Notes: generated by a model from the sequence alone, not told the origin. A stretch of 64,000 nt of DNA from Vallicoccus soli (GCF_003594885.1 NZ_QZEZ01000011.1:1-64000); one strand, 5' to 3'. Numbered from the stretch's first letter, positions 25,880 to 38,039 are shown. Numbers and translations: made by a program.

Positions 25880-26611
25880 TCAGCGCACCCGCCACCGCGA
25901 GAGCAGGACCCCGTCCTCCTCGAGCAGCGAGCCGAGCCGCGCGGGCACCGGGGGCGCGAGGGCGGCACCGGTGAGGGCGCGCGGGGCGTCGCCCGCGGCG
26001 AGGACGGGGGAGAGGGTGAGGCACAGCTCGTCGAGGAGGCCGGCGCCGGCGACCTGCCCGAGCAGGTGGGGGCCGCCCTCGCACAGCAGGTGCGCGTGGC
26101 CCCGCGCGCGCAGGGCCGCCACGGCCGCGGGCAGGTCGACGCGCTCGCCCGGCGTGGTCACGAGGTCGGCGTCGAAGCGCCCGCCGCGCTCCCGGGCCGC
26201 CGCCTGGGTGGTCACGAGCACCGTGCGCGCACCGCCCCCGCCGGCGAAGAGCCGCGACCCCGGGTCCAGGTCGAGCGAGGACGACACCACCGCGACCGTC
26301 GGCAGGTCGGCGAGCCCGAGCGCCCGGCGGCGCGCGACGCGGGCCCCGGAGCGGGGGACCGCGCCGTACCCCTCGGCCCGCGCCGTCCCGGCACCGACGA
26401 GCACCGCGTCGCAGAGGTCGCGCAGCAGGGCGAAGACGCGCTTGTCCGCGGGGGAGGACAGCCCGCCGCTGCGGCCCTCGACGGAGACCGCGCCGTCCAG
26501 CGAGGACACCATGTTGGCGCGCAGCCAGGGCGTCCCCGCGGGCACCGCGTAGAGCGCCCGCAGCGCGTCGTCGTCGACGTCCTCGACCGGCTCGGGCAGC
26601 AGCATCCGCAC
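25880..26611 (-). CDS. RibD C-terminal-domain reductase (pyrimidine reductase-like)
   Basis: 243-aa protein with the dihydrofolate-reductase-like fold of the RibD reductase domain. Recognisable are RANMVSSLDGAVSVEGRSG at about 32-50, LRDLCDAVLVGAGTARAEGYG for nucleotide contacts, HLLCEGGPHLLGQVAGAGLLDEL and the ending LLSRWRVR. The deaminase domain of full RibD is absent. It probably reduces a pyrimidine or pterin-like substrate with NADPH; its place in riboflavin synthesis is not proven because no rib genes are near. The GTG at 26611 has GAGCAT 7 bases before it; ATG two codons later is an alternative start. Confidence 0.85.
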   Translation of the reverse strand: MRMLLPEPVEDVDDDALRALYAVPAGTPWLRANMVSSLDGAVSVEGRSGGLSSPADKRVFALLRDLCDAVLVGAGTARAEGYGAVPRSGARVARRRALGLADLPTVAVVSSSLDLDPGSRLFAGGGGARTVLVTTQAAARERGGRFDADLVTTPGERVDLPAAVAALRARGHAHLLCEGGPHLLGQVAGAGLLDELCLTLSPVLAAGDAPRALTGAALAPPVPARLGSLLEEDGVLLSRWRVR

Positions 26612-26649
26612 GTCGGGGATGCTCGCACGCCCGGGTAGCCTCGGGCACC

Positions 26650-27666
26650 GTGCCCACGCGCCTCGTCGACCGCAGCCCCAGCGTGCCCGCGGACCGGCTC
26701 GTGGCCGAGCTCGTCCCGCCGCCGCGGTTCGACGCAGTGCGGTTCTCGACGTACGTCCCCGACCCCGCGCAGCCGTCGCAGGCCGCGGCGGTGCAGCGGC
26801 TCGAGGAGGTGGCCGCCGGCCTCGGCCGCCCGGCCGCGGGGTCGTCGTGGCGCCGCCTGCTCGGCCGCCGGGAGGCGGCGGGGCCGGCGCGGGGGACGTA
26901 CCTCGACGGCGGCTTCGGCGTCGGCAAGACGCACCTGCTGGCCTCGCTGTGGCACGCGGCGCCGGGGCCGAGGGCGTACGGCACCTTCGTCGGCTTCACC
27001 AACCTCGTCGGGGCCCTCGGCTTCCAGCAGACCGTGCAAGCGCTGTCCCAGCACGTCCTCGTGTGCATCGACGAGTTCGAGCTCGACGATCCCGGCGACA
27101 CGACGCTCATGTCGCGGCTCATCGGCGAGCTGTCCGACGCCGGCGTCACCCTCGCCGCGACGAGCAACACGCTGCCCGGCGCCCTGGGCGAGGGGCGGTT
27201 CGCGGCGCAGGACTTCCTGCGCGAGATCCAGAACCTCAGCGGCCGCTTCGACGTGGTGCGCGTCGAGGGGGAGGACTACCGCCACCGCGGCCTGCCGCCG
27301 GCCCCCCGCCCGTACGACGACGCGACGGTCACCGCCCGCGCCGACGCCGCCGGCCCCGGCGCCACCCTCGACGACTTCCCGGCGCTGGTGGAGCACCTGG
27401 CCCGGCTGCACCCGAGCCGCTACGGCGCGCTCCTCGACGGCGTGAGCGCGGTCCACCTGCGGGGCGTCGGGACGGTGACCGACCAGAGCGTGGCCCTGCG
27501 CCTCGTGGTCCTGGCCGACCGGCTGTACGACCGCGCGGTGCCGGTCGTCACGAGCGGCGTGCCCTTCGACGACCTCTTCACCGCGGAGATGCTCCGCGGC
27601 GGCTACCGCAAGAAGTACGTCCGCGCGGTCAGCCGCCTCGGCGCGCTCGCCCGCGACGCCGGCTGA
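26650..27666 (+). CDS. zapE: ZapE / AFG1-like AAA+ ATPase
   Basis: 338-aa P-loop ATPase of the ZapE/AFG1 family, linked to cell division in bacteria. Walker A is GGFGVGKTHLL (about 87-97), Walker B is VCIDEFELDD (about 138-147), and sensor AATSNTLP follows. The C-terminal RGGYRKKYVRAVSRL is characteristic. The GTG at 26650 is leaderless by position: TAGCCT 26636-26641 with an 8-base spacer. It is divergent from the RibD-like gene with only 38 bases between them. Confidence 0.92.
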   Translation: MPTRLVDRSPSVPADRLVAELVPPPRFDAVRFSTYVPDPAQPSQAAAVQRLEEVAAGLGRPAAGSSWRRLLGRREAAGPARGTYLDGGFGVGKTHLLASLWHAAPGPRAYGTFVGFTNLVGALGFQQTVQALSQHVLVCIDEFELDDPGDTTLMSRLIGELSDAGVTLAATSNTLPGALGEGRFAAQDFLREIQNLSGRFDVVRVEGEDYRHRGLPPAPRPYDDATVTARADAAGPGATLDDFPALVEHLARLHPSRYGALLDGVSAVHLRGVGTVTDQSVALRLVVLADRLYDRAVPVVTSGVPFDDLFTAEMLRGGYRKKYVRAVSRLGALARDAG

Positions 27667-27691
27667 CCGCCGGCGCCGCGGGCCGGCAGGC

Positions 27692-29461
27692 TCAGGCCGG
27701 CACCCACCGCGGCGGTGCCGCGCCGAGCACGGCGACCGAGCGCGGCGCGAGCCGCACCGCGTGCGCCGACTCCCGCGCCACCGGGGCCGAGGCGAGCAGC
27801 ACCGGCCCGGGCACCAGCCCCAGCGGCACGTCCTGCTCGTCCTCGCCGAGGTTGACCGCGACCTGCGTGGCGCCCCGGCGCACGACGAGCCAGCGCGCCT
27901 CCTCGTCGAAGGCCACCGACGTCCTGGTGAGGCGCGGGTCGGTGAGGTCCGGGGTGGCGCGGCGCAGCCGGATCAGCGCCCGGTGCCACTGCAGCACCTC
28001 GGCGTGCTCCCCGGTCCCGGCCTCGGACCAGTCGAGGCGGGAGCGCTCGACGGTGGCCGGGTCCTGCGGGTCGGGCACGTCCTCCTCGGCCCAGCCGTGG
28101 CTGGCGAACTCCCGGCGCCGCCCCTGGCGCACGGCCTCGGCGAGCTCGGGCTCCTGGTGGTCGGTGAAGTACTGCCAGGGCGTCGAGGCCGCCCACTCCT
28201 CGCCCATGAAGAGCATCGGGGTGAACGGCGCGGTGAGCACGAGCGCGGCCCCGACCTTGAGCAGGTCCGTGCCGAGGGTCGCGCCGATGCGGTCGCCGAC
28301 GGCGCGGTTGCCGATCTGGTCGTGGTCCTGCAGGTAGGTGACGAACCGCCAGGCCTGCGTCCGCGTGGTGTCGACCGGTCGCCCGTGCACCCGCCCGCGG
28401 AAGGTCGAGTAGGCGCCGTCGTGCCGGAACACCCGCTCGAGGCACTGCGCCAGCAGGGCGATCGAGCCGAAGTCGTCGTAGTAGCCCTGCCGCTCGCCGG
28501 TGAGCAGCGTGTGCAGGGCGTGGTGGTAGTCGTCGAGCCACTGCGCGTGCACCCCGAGCCCGCCCGCCTCCCGGGGCGTGACCATCGCCGCGTCGTTGAG
28601 GTCGGACTCGGCGACGAGGAACAGCGGGCGGTCCAGGGCGGCCGCGAGCGCGTCCACGTCCGAGGACAGCTCCTCGAGCACGTGCACCGCGCGCTCGTCG
28701 ACCAGCGCGTGCACGGCGTCGAGGCGCAGCCCGTCGACGTGGTAGTCACGGAACCAGGAAAGCGCGTTCTCGACGATCCAGCGGCGCACCTCGTCCGAGC
28801 CCTCGTCGTCGAGGTTCACCGCCGAGCCCCACGGCGTGTGGTGCTTGTCGGTGAAGTACGGGCCGAAGCGCGGCAGGTAGTTGCCGCTCGGTCCGAGGTG
28901 GTTGTAGACCACGTCGAGCACGACGCCGAGCCCGCGCAGGTGGCACTCGTCGACGAACCGCTTGAAGGCGTCCGGGCCGCCGTACGGCTCGTGGACCGCC
29001 CAGAGGTGGACGCCGTCGTACCCCCAGCCGTGCCGGCCGGGGAAGGCCGCCACCGGCATGACCTCGACGGCGTCGACGCCGAGGTCGACGAGGTGGTCGA
29101 GCCGCTCCACCGCCGCGTCGAAGGTGCCCCCCGCGGTGAACGTCCCGACGTGCATCTCGTAGAGCACGGCGCCGGGCAGCGCGACGCCGCGCCAGCCGGT
29201 GCTGCGCCAGGCGTAGGCGGAGTGGTCGTACCAGCGCGACGGGCCGTGCACGCCCTCCGGCTGCCACCGCGAACGGGGGTCGGGCGTGGGGTCGGACCCG
29301 TCGACGACGTACGCGTAGTCGTCGCCGTGGCCCGCGTCGGGCACCTCGAGGCGCCACCACCCGCCCTCGGCGCGCTCCATGCCGCGGCGGGCGGGGGAGC
29401 GGGTCGGCAGGTCGATCTCGACGGTGGCGGCGCCGGGGGCCCAGACGGAGAAGGTGGTCAC
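27692..29461 (-). CDS. treZ: Malto-oligosyltrehalose trehalohydrolase
   Basis: 589-aa GH13 enzyme that releases trehalose from maltooligosyl-trehalose. An N-terminal CBM48-like beta domain (SVWAPGAATVEIDL) precedes the barrel with VLDVVYNHLGPSGNYLP, the nucleophile region DGLRLDAVHAL, the acid region LFLVAESDLND and YLQDHDQIGNR. The EWAASTPWQYFTDHQEPEL segment is typical of TreZ. It is the last gene of the glgX-treY-treZ run on this strand. The GTG at 29461 is 64 bases after treY; a small GGGGCA/TGCCCC hairpin lies just upstream. Confidence 0.95.
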   Translation of the reverse strand: MTTFSVWAPGAATVEIDLPTRSPARRGMERAEGGWWRLEVPDAGHGDDYAYVVDGSDPTPDPRSRWQPEGVHGPSRWYDHSAYAWRSTGWRGVALPGAVLYEMHVGTFTAGGTFDAAVERLDHLVDLGVDAVEVMPVAAFPGRHGWGYDGVHLWAVHEPYGGPDAFKRFVDECHLRGLGVVLDVVYNHLGPSGNYLPRFGPYFTDKHHTPWGSAVNLDDEGSDEVRRWIVENALSWFRDYHVDGLRLDAVHALVDERAVHVLEELSSDVDALAAALDRPLFLVAESDLNDAAMVTPREAGGLGVHAQWLDDYHHALHTLLTGERQGYYDDFGSIALLAQCLERVFRHDGAYSTFRGRVHGRPVDTTRTQAWRFVTYLQDHDQIGNRAVGDRIGATLGTDLLKVGAALVLTAPFTPMLFMGEEWAASTPWQYFTDHQEPELAEAVRQGRRREFASHGWAEEDVPDPQDPATVERSRLDWSEAGTGEHAEVLQWHRALIRLRRATPDLTDPRLTRTSVAFDEEARWLVVRRGATQVAVNLGEDEQDVPLGLVPGPVLLASAPVARESAHAVRLAPRSVAVLGAAPPRWVPA

Positions 29462-29525
29462 GGGGCACTGCCTGCCCCGCGACCACCTCGTCCATGCGCG
29501 GCGCCCCGGGCGCCGGGCGACCGCG

Positions 29526-31938
29526 TCAGGAGCGCACGAGCAGCGCCACCGGCAGGGTCGCGAGGAGGCGTGCGAGCGGCACCTCGCCGCCCTCGTACGC
29601 CACGCCCCCGTCCGCGCCGCCGAGCACGTCGGTCCACGTGCCGGGCGGCAGCGACACCGTGGCCCCGCCCCAGCCGCCCTCCCGCTCGACGGCCGCGGGC
29701 AGACGGGTCGCCACCGCGACGACCGAGCCGCTGCGGGCGAAGGCGACCGCGTGCGACGACGACGTGGCGACCGGCTCGTAGGTCGAGCCGGCCCCGAACC
29801 ACGCGGGGTGCTCCCGCCGCAGGCGCAGCGCGCGCGACACCACGAGGAGCTTCTCCATGTCGAGCCCCTCGGGCGCCTCGCCGGCGTCGAGCCTGGCGAG
29901 CAGCCCGCGCCGGAGCGCGTAGTCCACCGGGCGCCGGTTGTCCGGGTCGACGAGCGACAGGTCGACGAGCTCGGTGCCCTGGTAGACGTCCGGCGCGCCG
30001 GGCATCGCGAGCTGCACGAGCTTCTGCCCGAGCACGACCGCGCGCACGTGCGGCTCCACCTCGGCGACGAACGCCTCCACCGACGCCCGCACCTCCGGCG
30101 AGGCGAGCACCGCCTCGGCGAACCCCTTCACGGCGGCGTCGTACGCCGCGTCGGGCGTGGTCCAGGTGGTGTGGCGCTTGGCCTCGCGGGTGGCCTTCTC
30201 GAGGTACGCCGTGAGCCGGTCCGCCGCGATCGGCCAGGCGCCCACGAGCGTCTGCCAGAGCAGGTACTCGGTGTTGGCGTCGAGCTCCGCCGGGCGCACC
30301 GCGGCCGTGAGCGCCCGCCAGGCCGTCACCGCCTCGCCCCAGCGCTGCGGCACCTGCGAGAGCACGGCGAGGCGCGCGCGCACGTCCTCCGAGCGCTTGG
30401 TGTCGTGGGTGGAGAGCGTCGTCATCGCCTCGGGCCAGCGGGCGTGCGACGCCGCGGTCCAGGCGTGGAACTGCTCGACGGGCACCCCGAAGTGCGCCGG
30501 GTCGCCGCCGACCTCGTTGAGCCCGGCCAGGCGGAACCAGCGGTAGAAGGCGGTGTCCTCGACGCCCTTGGCCATGACCGGGCCGCAGGTCTGCTGGAAG
30601 CGCACGACGATCTCGTCGCGCCGCCGCTCGCGCCGGCCGTCGCCGACCGGGCGCCCCAGCACCAGGTCGCGGACCAGGGCGAGGGTGGCGTGGCGCTCCT
30701 CGGGGAGCCGGGTGCGCGCCACCTCCGCGGCGTCCTCGACGAGGCGGACCGACTCCGGCGGCGCCTCCTCGCCCGGGGTGACGTACGCCCGGTAGACCGG
30801 GAACGCGACGAGCAGCTCGACGAGCGCCTCGCGCAGCCCCCGCCGGGTGTGGTCGCGGACCTCGATGTCGTCGTGGCACACCTGCGCGGCGAGCTCGACG
30901 AGCCGGGCCACCTCGGCGTACAGGCCGTGCTCGACGACGTCGCGCTTGGACTGCTCGACCACGACGCCGAAGTCCGCCGGCTCGCCCGTGAGCTGGGTGT
31001 AGAGCGCGGTCAGCGGCGCCTCGCCGTCGGGGTCGACGAACAGCCCGCAGACGCGCAGCATCGCGTCGTACCCGGTGGTGCCGGCGCACGCCCAGTCCTG
31101 CGGGAGCTGCTCGTCGCCCTCGAGGATCTTCTCCACGACCACCCAGGTGCCGTCGGTGGCCTCGGCGAGCATCCGCAGGTAGCCGCCCGGGTCGGCCATG
31201 CCGTCCGGGTGGTCGATCCGCAGCCCGTCGAGCTGCCCCTCGCGCACGAGGCGGGCGAGCAGGGCGTGCGTCTCGCGGAAGACCTCCGGGTCCTCCATCC
31301 GCACCCCGGCGAGGGTGTCGACGTCGAAGAACCGCCGGTAGTTCAGCTCCTCGTCGGCGACCCGCCAGAACGCCAGCCGGTAGTACTGGCGCTCGAGCAG
31401 CGCGGGCAGCGGCAGGTGCTCGGTGCCCGGGCGCACCGGGTAGACGTGGTCGTAGTAGCGCACGAGCGGCTCGTCGCCGCTCGTGTCGAGCTGGATCTCC
31501 CCGTCGGCGAGGCACTCGCCGATGCGCTTGCCGAGCACCGGCATGAGGATGTCGCCGCCCTGGGCGGCCCAGTCCACGTCGAACCAGCGCGCGTACGGCG
31601 ACTCCGGCCCCTCGCGCAGCACCGACCAGAGCGGCGCGTTGAGCGACACCGGCGTCGGCACCGCGACGTGGTTGGGCACCACGTCGGCGACGGCGCCGAG
31701 CCCCACCTCCTCGAGCCGGGACCGCAGCCGCTCGAAGGCCGCCATGCCCCCCAGGTCGTCGCTGAGCCGGCCGTGGTCGACCACGTCGTAGCCGTGGGTC
31801 GAGCCCGGCGTCGCCTGCAGCACGGGGGAGAGGTACGCGTGGCTCGCGCCCAGGTCGCGCAGGTAGTCCGCCTGCCCGGCCAGGTCGTCGAACCCGAACT
31901 CCTCGCGCAGCTGCAGCCGGTACGTCCCGCGGGGCGCC

Positions 31939-31949
<11 letters not shown>
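29526..31949 (-). CDS. treY: Malto-oligosyltrehalose synthase
   Basis: 807-aa GH13 enzyme that isomerises the reducing-end glucose of a maltodextrin to a trehalose unit. The family marks are TYRLQLREEFGFDDLAGQ and YLSPVLQATPGSTHGYDVVD at the N-terminus, GLRIDHPDGMADP with the catalytic Asp, VVEKILEGDEQLP with the Glu, MAKGVEDTAFYRW and HDTKRSEDVRARL. The length is usual for TreY. The GTG start at 31949 overlaps the glgX end by 11 bases, so the genes are co-translated. Confidence 0.96.
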
Positions 31950-34050
<2,101 letters not shown>

Positions 34051-34133
34051 GCGCGGTGCGTCTCCTCGCGGTCGGGGGTCGGGCGGTGGTGCAGGGCGAT
34101 CATCGTCCCAGCCGCCGGGTGGCGACCTCCTGC

Positions 34134-35357
34134 CTACCCTGCGTCCGGCCCTCTCGATCCTCCCGGTGCCAGCCCCTCGGCCAGGCCCACGACGTCGCCG
34201 ACCACGACCACCGCCGGGTTGCGCACGCCGCGCTCGGCGGCGACCGCACCGACGGTGGCCAGGGTCGCCGTCGTCGTGCGCTGGGCGGGGGAGAAGCCCG
34301 ACTCGACGACCGCGACCGGGGTGCGGGGGTCGCGCCCGTGCTCGACGAGCCGCCGGGCGGAGCGCGCGAGGTGCGTGACCCCCATGAGCAGGACCAGCGT
34401 GCCCTCGAGGCGGCCGAGGGAGGCCCAGTCGAGGTCGTCGTGCCCGGTGGCCACGGTCACCTGCCGCGCGAGCCCGCGGTGGGTGACCGGGATGCCGGCC
34501 GCCGCGGGGACGGCGACCGCGCTCGTGACGCCGGGCACGACCTCCACGTCCACCCCCGCGGCGATGCACGCCAGCGCCTCCTCGCCGCCGCGGCCGAGCA
34601 CGAAGGGGTCGCCGCCCTTGAGGCGCACGACCCGCCGCCCGGCCAGGGCGTGCTCGACGAGGACCTCGTTGATGCGGTCCTGCGGCACGGGGTGGTGGTC
34701 GGGCACCTTGCCGACGTCCACGACGAGGACGTCCTCGTCGAGCTCGTCGAGCAGCGCGCGGGGGGCGAGCCGGTCCACGACCACGACGTCCGCCTCGGCG
34801 AGCAGGCGCCGTCCGCGCGTCGTGATGAGGCCGGGGTCGCCCGGGCCGCCGCCCACGAGGGCCACCCGGCCGCGGGCCGCCGGCCGGTGCCGGCGCAGCG
34901 GGAGCGCCCCGGTGTCCAGGCCCGTGGCGACGGCGTCGCGCAGGCGCCGGGCCCGCCGCGGGTCGCCGCCCGCGGTGACCGCGACCTGCACGTCACCCGC
35001 ACGGGCCACGGCGGGGGTCCAGGCGGCGCTCACGGCCGCGTCGTCGGCCCGTACGCACCACACCCGCCGCCGCTCCGCCTCGTCGGCCACCGCGGCGTCG
35101 ACCGGCGGGTCGCCGGTCGCGGTCTGCACCAGCCAGGCGCCGTCGACGTCGCCCTCGGCGTACGGGCGGGGCTCCCACGCGACGTCGCCGGCGTCGGCGA
35201 GCGCGGCGAGGCCCCCGCACAGCTCCGGGGCGACCACCCGCACGTCGGCCCCGGCCTCGAGCAGCCCGCGCGCGCGGCGCAGGGCCACCGGCCCGCCGCC
35301 GACGACGAGCGCGGGGCGCCCGCGCAGGTCGACGGCCAGGTGGTAGCGCTCGCTCAC
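34134..35357 (-). CDS. cysG: Siroheme synthase (precorrin-2 dehydrogenase / uroporphyrinogen-III methyltransferase)
   Basis: 407-aa fusion. The N-terminal NAD-dependent precorrin-2 dehydrogenase part (1-150; PALVVGGGPVALRRARGLL) is joined to a complete SUMT domain (about 162-400; VALVGGGPGDPGLITTRGRR, VVRLKGGDPFVLGRGGEE, VVPGVTSAVAVPAAAGIP, GTLVLLMGV). The linker region, which forms the ferrochelatase and dimer interface in E. coli CysG, is shorter here than the usual 457-aa form. The enzyme makes the siroheme needed by the sulfite reductase encoded nearby. The GTG at 35357 has GACACT (35369-35364) with a 6-base spacer, so it has its own leaderless promoter rather than reading through from cysH. 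Confidence 0.92.
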   Translation of the reverse strand: MSERYHLAVDLRGRPALVVGGGPVALRRARGLLEAGADVRVVAPELCGGLAALADAGDVAWEPRPYAEGDVDGAWLVQTATGDPPVDAAVADEAERRRVWCVRADDAAVSAAWTPAVARAGDVQVAVTAGGDPRRARRLRDAVATGLDTGALPLRRHRPAARGRVALVGGGPGDPGLITTRGRRLLAEADVVVVDRLAPRALLDELDEDVLVVDVGKVPDHHPVPQDRINEVLVEHALAGRRVVRLKGGDPFVLGRGGEEALACIAAGVDVEVVPGVTSAVAVPAAAGIPVTHRGLARQVTVATGHDDLDWASLGRLEGTLVLLMGVTHLARSARRLVEHGRDPRTPVAVVESGFSPAQRTTTATLATVGAVAAERGVRNPAVVVVGDVVGLAEGLAPGGSRGPDAG

Positions 35358-35424
35358 CCGCCCAGTGTCCCGCAGCGCGCCGCGGCGCCCGGTCGCGAGC
35401 GCCGGGGCCGGTCCGGCGGGGGCG

Positions 35425-36192
35425 TCAGGCGTGGATGCCGCACTCGGTCTTGCTGCGCCCGGCCCAGCGCCCGGCGCGCGGGTCCTCGCCGGGGGCGACG
35501 GCGCGGGTGCAGGTCTCGCAGCCGATCGAGGGGTAGCCCATCTGCGTCAGCGGGTTGACGAGCAGGTCGAACCAGTCGATGTAGCGGTCGACGTCGAACT
35601 GCGTCCACGCGACCAGCGGGTTGACCTTGATCTTGCCGCGCCGCTCGTCCCACTCGACGAGGCGCGCGTCGCGGCGGGTCGCCGACTCCTCGCGCCGCAC
35701 GCCGGTGACCCAGACGTCGTAGTCCTGCATGGCGCGCTCGAGGGGGCCGACCTTGCGCATCGCGCAGCACAGGTCGGGGTCGGTGCGCCACAGCTCGCCG
35801 TAGCGCGCCTCGTGGGCGGCCCGGGTGAGCTCGGGCCGGACGGTGACGACGTTGACCGGCAGCGTCGCCTCGACGGCGTCGCGGGTGCCGAGGGTCTCGG
35901 CGAAGTGGTAGCCCGGGTCGACGAAGAGCACGTCCACGCCGGGCTTGACCCGCGACACGAGGTGCGGGAGCACGGCGTCGGTCATCGACGAGGTGACCGC
36001 GACGCGGCGCCCGAAGGTGCGCGCGACCCAGTCCAGGACGAGCAGCGGGTCGCGGCCCTCGAACTCCACGGCCGCGCGCTGGGCCAGGCGGCGCAGCTCC
36101 TCGCGGTCGCGCCGGCGCACGGGCAGGCCGAGGTCGACGGTCGCGGTCGGAGCGGCCCCCGTCGCGGGGCCCGCCTCGATCGTGCAGGTCAT
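35425..36192 (-). CDS. cysH: Phosphoadenylyl/adenylyl-sulfate reductase
   Basis: 255-aa thioredoxin-dependent reductase. The PP-loop region is VAVTSSMTDAVLPHLVSR. The paired cysteines CCAMRKVGPL and CETCTR, with the catalytic ECGIHA at the C-terminus, are the [4Fe-4S] signature of APS-type reductases, so the preferred substrate is probably APS rather than PAPS. It produces sulfite for the Sir enzyme. The ATG at 36192 overlaps the stop of a 56-aa zinc-ribbon gene as ATGA, giving a coupled sir-ribbon-cysH operon. Confidence 0.95.
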   Translation of the reverse strand: MTCTIEAGPATGAAPTATVDLGLPVRRRDREELRRLAQRAAVEFEGRDPLLVLDWVARTFGRRVAVTSSMTDAVLPHLVSRVKPGVDVLFVDPGYHFAETLGTRDAVEATLPVNVVTVRPELTRAAHEARYGELWRTDPDLCCAMRKVGPLERAMQDYDVWVTGVRREESATRRDARLVEWDERRGKIKVNPLVAWTQFDVDRYIDWFDLLVNPLTQMGYPSIGCETCTRAVAPGEDPRAGRWAGRSKTECGIHA

Positions 36193-36359
36193 GCCGACAC
36201 CTCGATCCCGACGAGCTTGAGCGTGAACACGCGGCGGCAGCTCCCGCAGCCCCAGGCGCCGTGCGACGCCTCGTGCGGGCGCAGGTCCTCCTCGCCGCAG
36301 AAGGGGCAGTAGAAGGGCACCGCGCGGGCGGTGCCGTCGCCTCCCGAGGACCCGGTCAC
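36189..36359 (-). CDS. 56-aa zinc-ribbon protein of the sulfite reductase operon
   Basis: A small gene between sir and cysH. It starts at GTG 36359, 6 bases after the sir stop, with GAGGTGAT as ribosome-binding site, and ends in ATGA overlap with cysH. The product has FYCPFCGEEDLRPHEASHG then WGCGSCRRVFTLKLVGIEVS, two CxxC knuckles that make a rubredoxin-like or zinc-ribbon fold. Similar tiny proteins sit in Streptomyces cys operons (from memory). A role as metal-binding partner or electron-transfer aid for sulfate reduction is inferred from position. Confidence 0.85.
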   Translation of the reverse strand: MTGSSGGDGTARAVPFYCPFCGEEDLRPHEASHGAWGCGSCRRVFTLKLVGIEVSA

Positions 36360-36365
36360 GTCACA

Positions 36366-38039
36366 TCACCTCAGGTCCTCATCGGCAGCCCGGCCCACCC
36401 ACTGAGCGAACCGCTCGCCCTCGGTGCGCTGTTCCGCGAAGTGGCGCACGACACGCTCGACGTAGTCGGGCAGCTCGTCCGCCGCGATCTTGTGTCCGCG
36501 CAGCTTCTTGCCGAAACCGGCGTCGAGGCCGAGGCCGCCGCCCAGGTGCACCTGGAAGCCCTCCACCTGCGCGCCGCCCGGGCCGGGCACGAGCATGCCC
36601 TTGAGGCCGATGTCGGCGGTCTGGATGCGGGCGCAGGAGTTGGGGCAGCCGTTGACGTTGACCGTCAGCGGCACGTCGAAGCCGTCGAGGCGCTTCTCGA
36701 GCTCGTCGACGGCCCACGCCGCGCGCGCCTTGGTCTCGACGATCGCGAGCTTGCAGAACTCGATCCCGGTGCAGGCCATCGTGCCGCGGCGGAAGCGGCT
36801 GGGACGGGCCTGCAGGCCGAGCGCGTCGAGCGCCTCGACGAGGGACTCCACCCGGTCCTCGGGGACGTCGAGGACGAGCAGCTTCTGCTGCACCGTCGTG
36901 CGCACCCGGTCCGAGCCGTGCGCCTCCACGACGTCGGCGAGGCGGGCCAGCACCTCGCCGCTGACCCGGCCCACCGTGGGGGCCACGCCGACGTACGAGC
37001 GGCCGTCGCGCTGGCGGTGCACGCCCATGTGGTCGACCGGGTCGAGCGCGGGCGGCGCGGGGCCGTCGGTCAGCGCGCGGCCGAGGTACTCCTGCTCGAG
37101 GACCTCGCGGAAGCGCTCGGCGCCCCAGTCGCTCACGAGGAACTTCAGCCGGGCGCGGTTGCGCAGCCGGCGGTAGCCGTAGTCGCGGAAGATGCCGACG
37201 ACCCCGGCCCAGACCTCGGGCACGTCCTCGATCGGCACCCAGGCGCCGAGGCGCTGGGCGAGCATGGGGTTGGTGGAGAGCCCGCCGCCGACCCAGACGT
37301 CGAAGCCCGGGCCGTGCTCGGGGTGGACCACGCCGACGAACGACACGTCGTTGATCTCGTGGGCGACGTCCTGCAGGCCCGAGATCGCGGTCTTGAACTT
37401 GCGGGGCAGGTTCGAGAAGGCGGGGTCGCCGATGTAGCGCTCGGTGATGGCGTCGACGGCCGGGGTGCCGTCGAGCACCTCCTCCTCGCTGATCCCCGCC
37501 ACGGGCGAGCCGAGCACGACGCGCGGGGTGTCGCCGCACGCCTCGGTGGTCGAGAGCCCCACCGCCTCCAGCGTCGCCCAGATCGCCGGGACGTCCTCGA
37601 TCCGGATCCAGTGCAGCTGCACGTTCTGCCGGTCGGTGATGTCGGCGGTGCCGCGGGCGTACCTCGTGGACACCTCGGCGACGGCCCGCAGCTGCGCGAC
37701 GGTGAGCTGCCCGCCGTCGATGCGCACCCGGAGCATGAAGTACTCGTCGTCGAGCTCGTGCGGCTCGAGGACGGCGGTCTTGCCGCCGTCGATGCCGGGC
37801 CGCCGCTGGGTGTAGAGCCCCCACCAGCGCATGCGCCCGCGCAGGTCGGCCGGGTCGATGCTGTCGAAGCCGCGGTGGGCGTACACGCCCTCGATGCGCG
37901 CCCGGACGTTGAGCCCGTCGTCGTCCTTCTTGAACTGCTCGTTGGCGTTGAGCGGCTCGCGGTGGCCGAGGGCCCACTGGCCGTTGCCCTTGCCGCCGGT
38001 CGGGCGGGAGGGTCGGGTGCGCTGCTCGACAGGCGCCAC
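36366..38039 (-). CDS. sir: Ferredoxin-dependent sulfite reductase (nitrite/sulfite reductase family)
   Basis: 557-aa siroheme/[4Fe-4S] reductase. The cluster-binding cysteines are CTGIEFC (C-x5-C) and CPNSC (C-x3-C) near residues 420-470. Two ferredoxin-like half repeats are seen, with MRWWGLYTQRRPGIDGGKT and YARGTADITDRQNVQLHW in the first. It reduces sulfite to sulfide. The GTG at 38039 is chosen over the longer frame for the GGAAGGA site 6 bases upstream. It heads the sir-ribbon-cysH operon and is preceded by a cysteine-containing leader peptide with a hairpin, so attenuation by cysteine supply is likely. Confidence 0.94.
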   Translation of the reverse strand: MAPVEQRTRPSRPTGGKGNGQWALGHREPLNANEQFKKDDDGLNVRARIEGVYAHRGFDSIDPADLRGRMRWWGLYTQRRPGIDGGKTAVLEPHELDDEYFMLRVRIDGGQLTVAQLRAVAEVSTRYARGTADITDRQNVQLHWIRIEDVPAIWATLEAVGLSTTEACGDTPRVVLGSPVAGISEEEVLDGTPAVDAITERYIGDPAFSNLPRKFKTAISGLQDVAHEINDVSFVGVVHPEHGPGFDVWVGGGLSTNPMLAQRLGAWVPIEDVPEVWAGVVGIFRDYGYRRLRNRARLKFLVSDWGAERFREVLEQEYLGRALTDGPAPPALDPVDHMGVHRQRDGRSYVGVAPTVGRVSGEVLARLADVVEAHGSDRVRTTVQQKLLVLDVPEDRVESLVEALDALGLQARPSRFRRGTMACTGIEFCKLAIVETKARAAWAVDELEKRLDGFDVPLTVNVNGCPNSCARIQTADIGLKGMLVPGPGGAQVEGFQVHLGGGLGLDAGFGKKLRGHKIAADELPDYVERVVRHFAEQRTEGERFAQWVGRAADEDLR

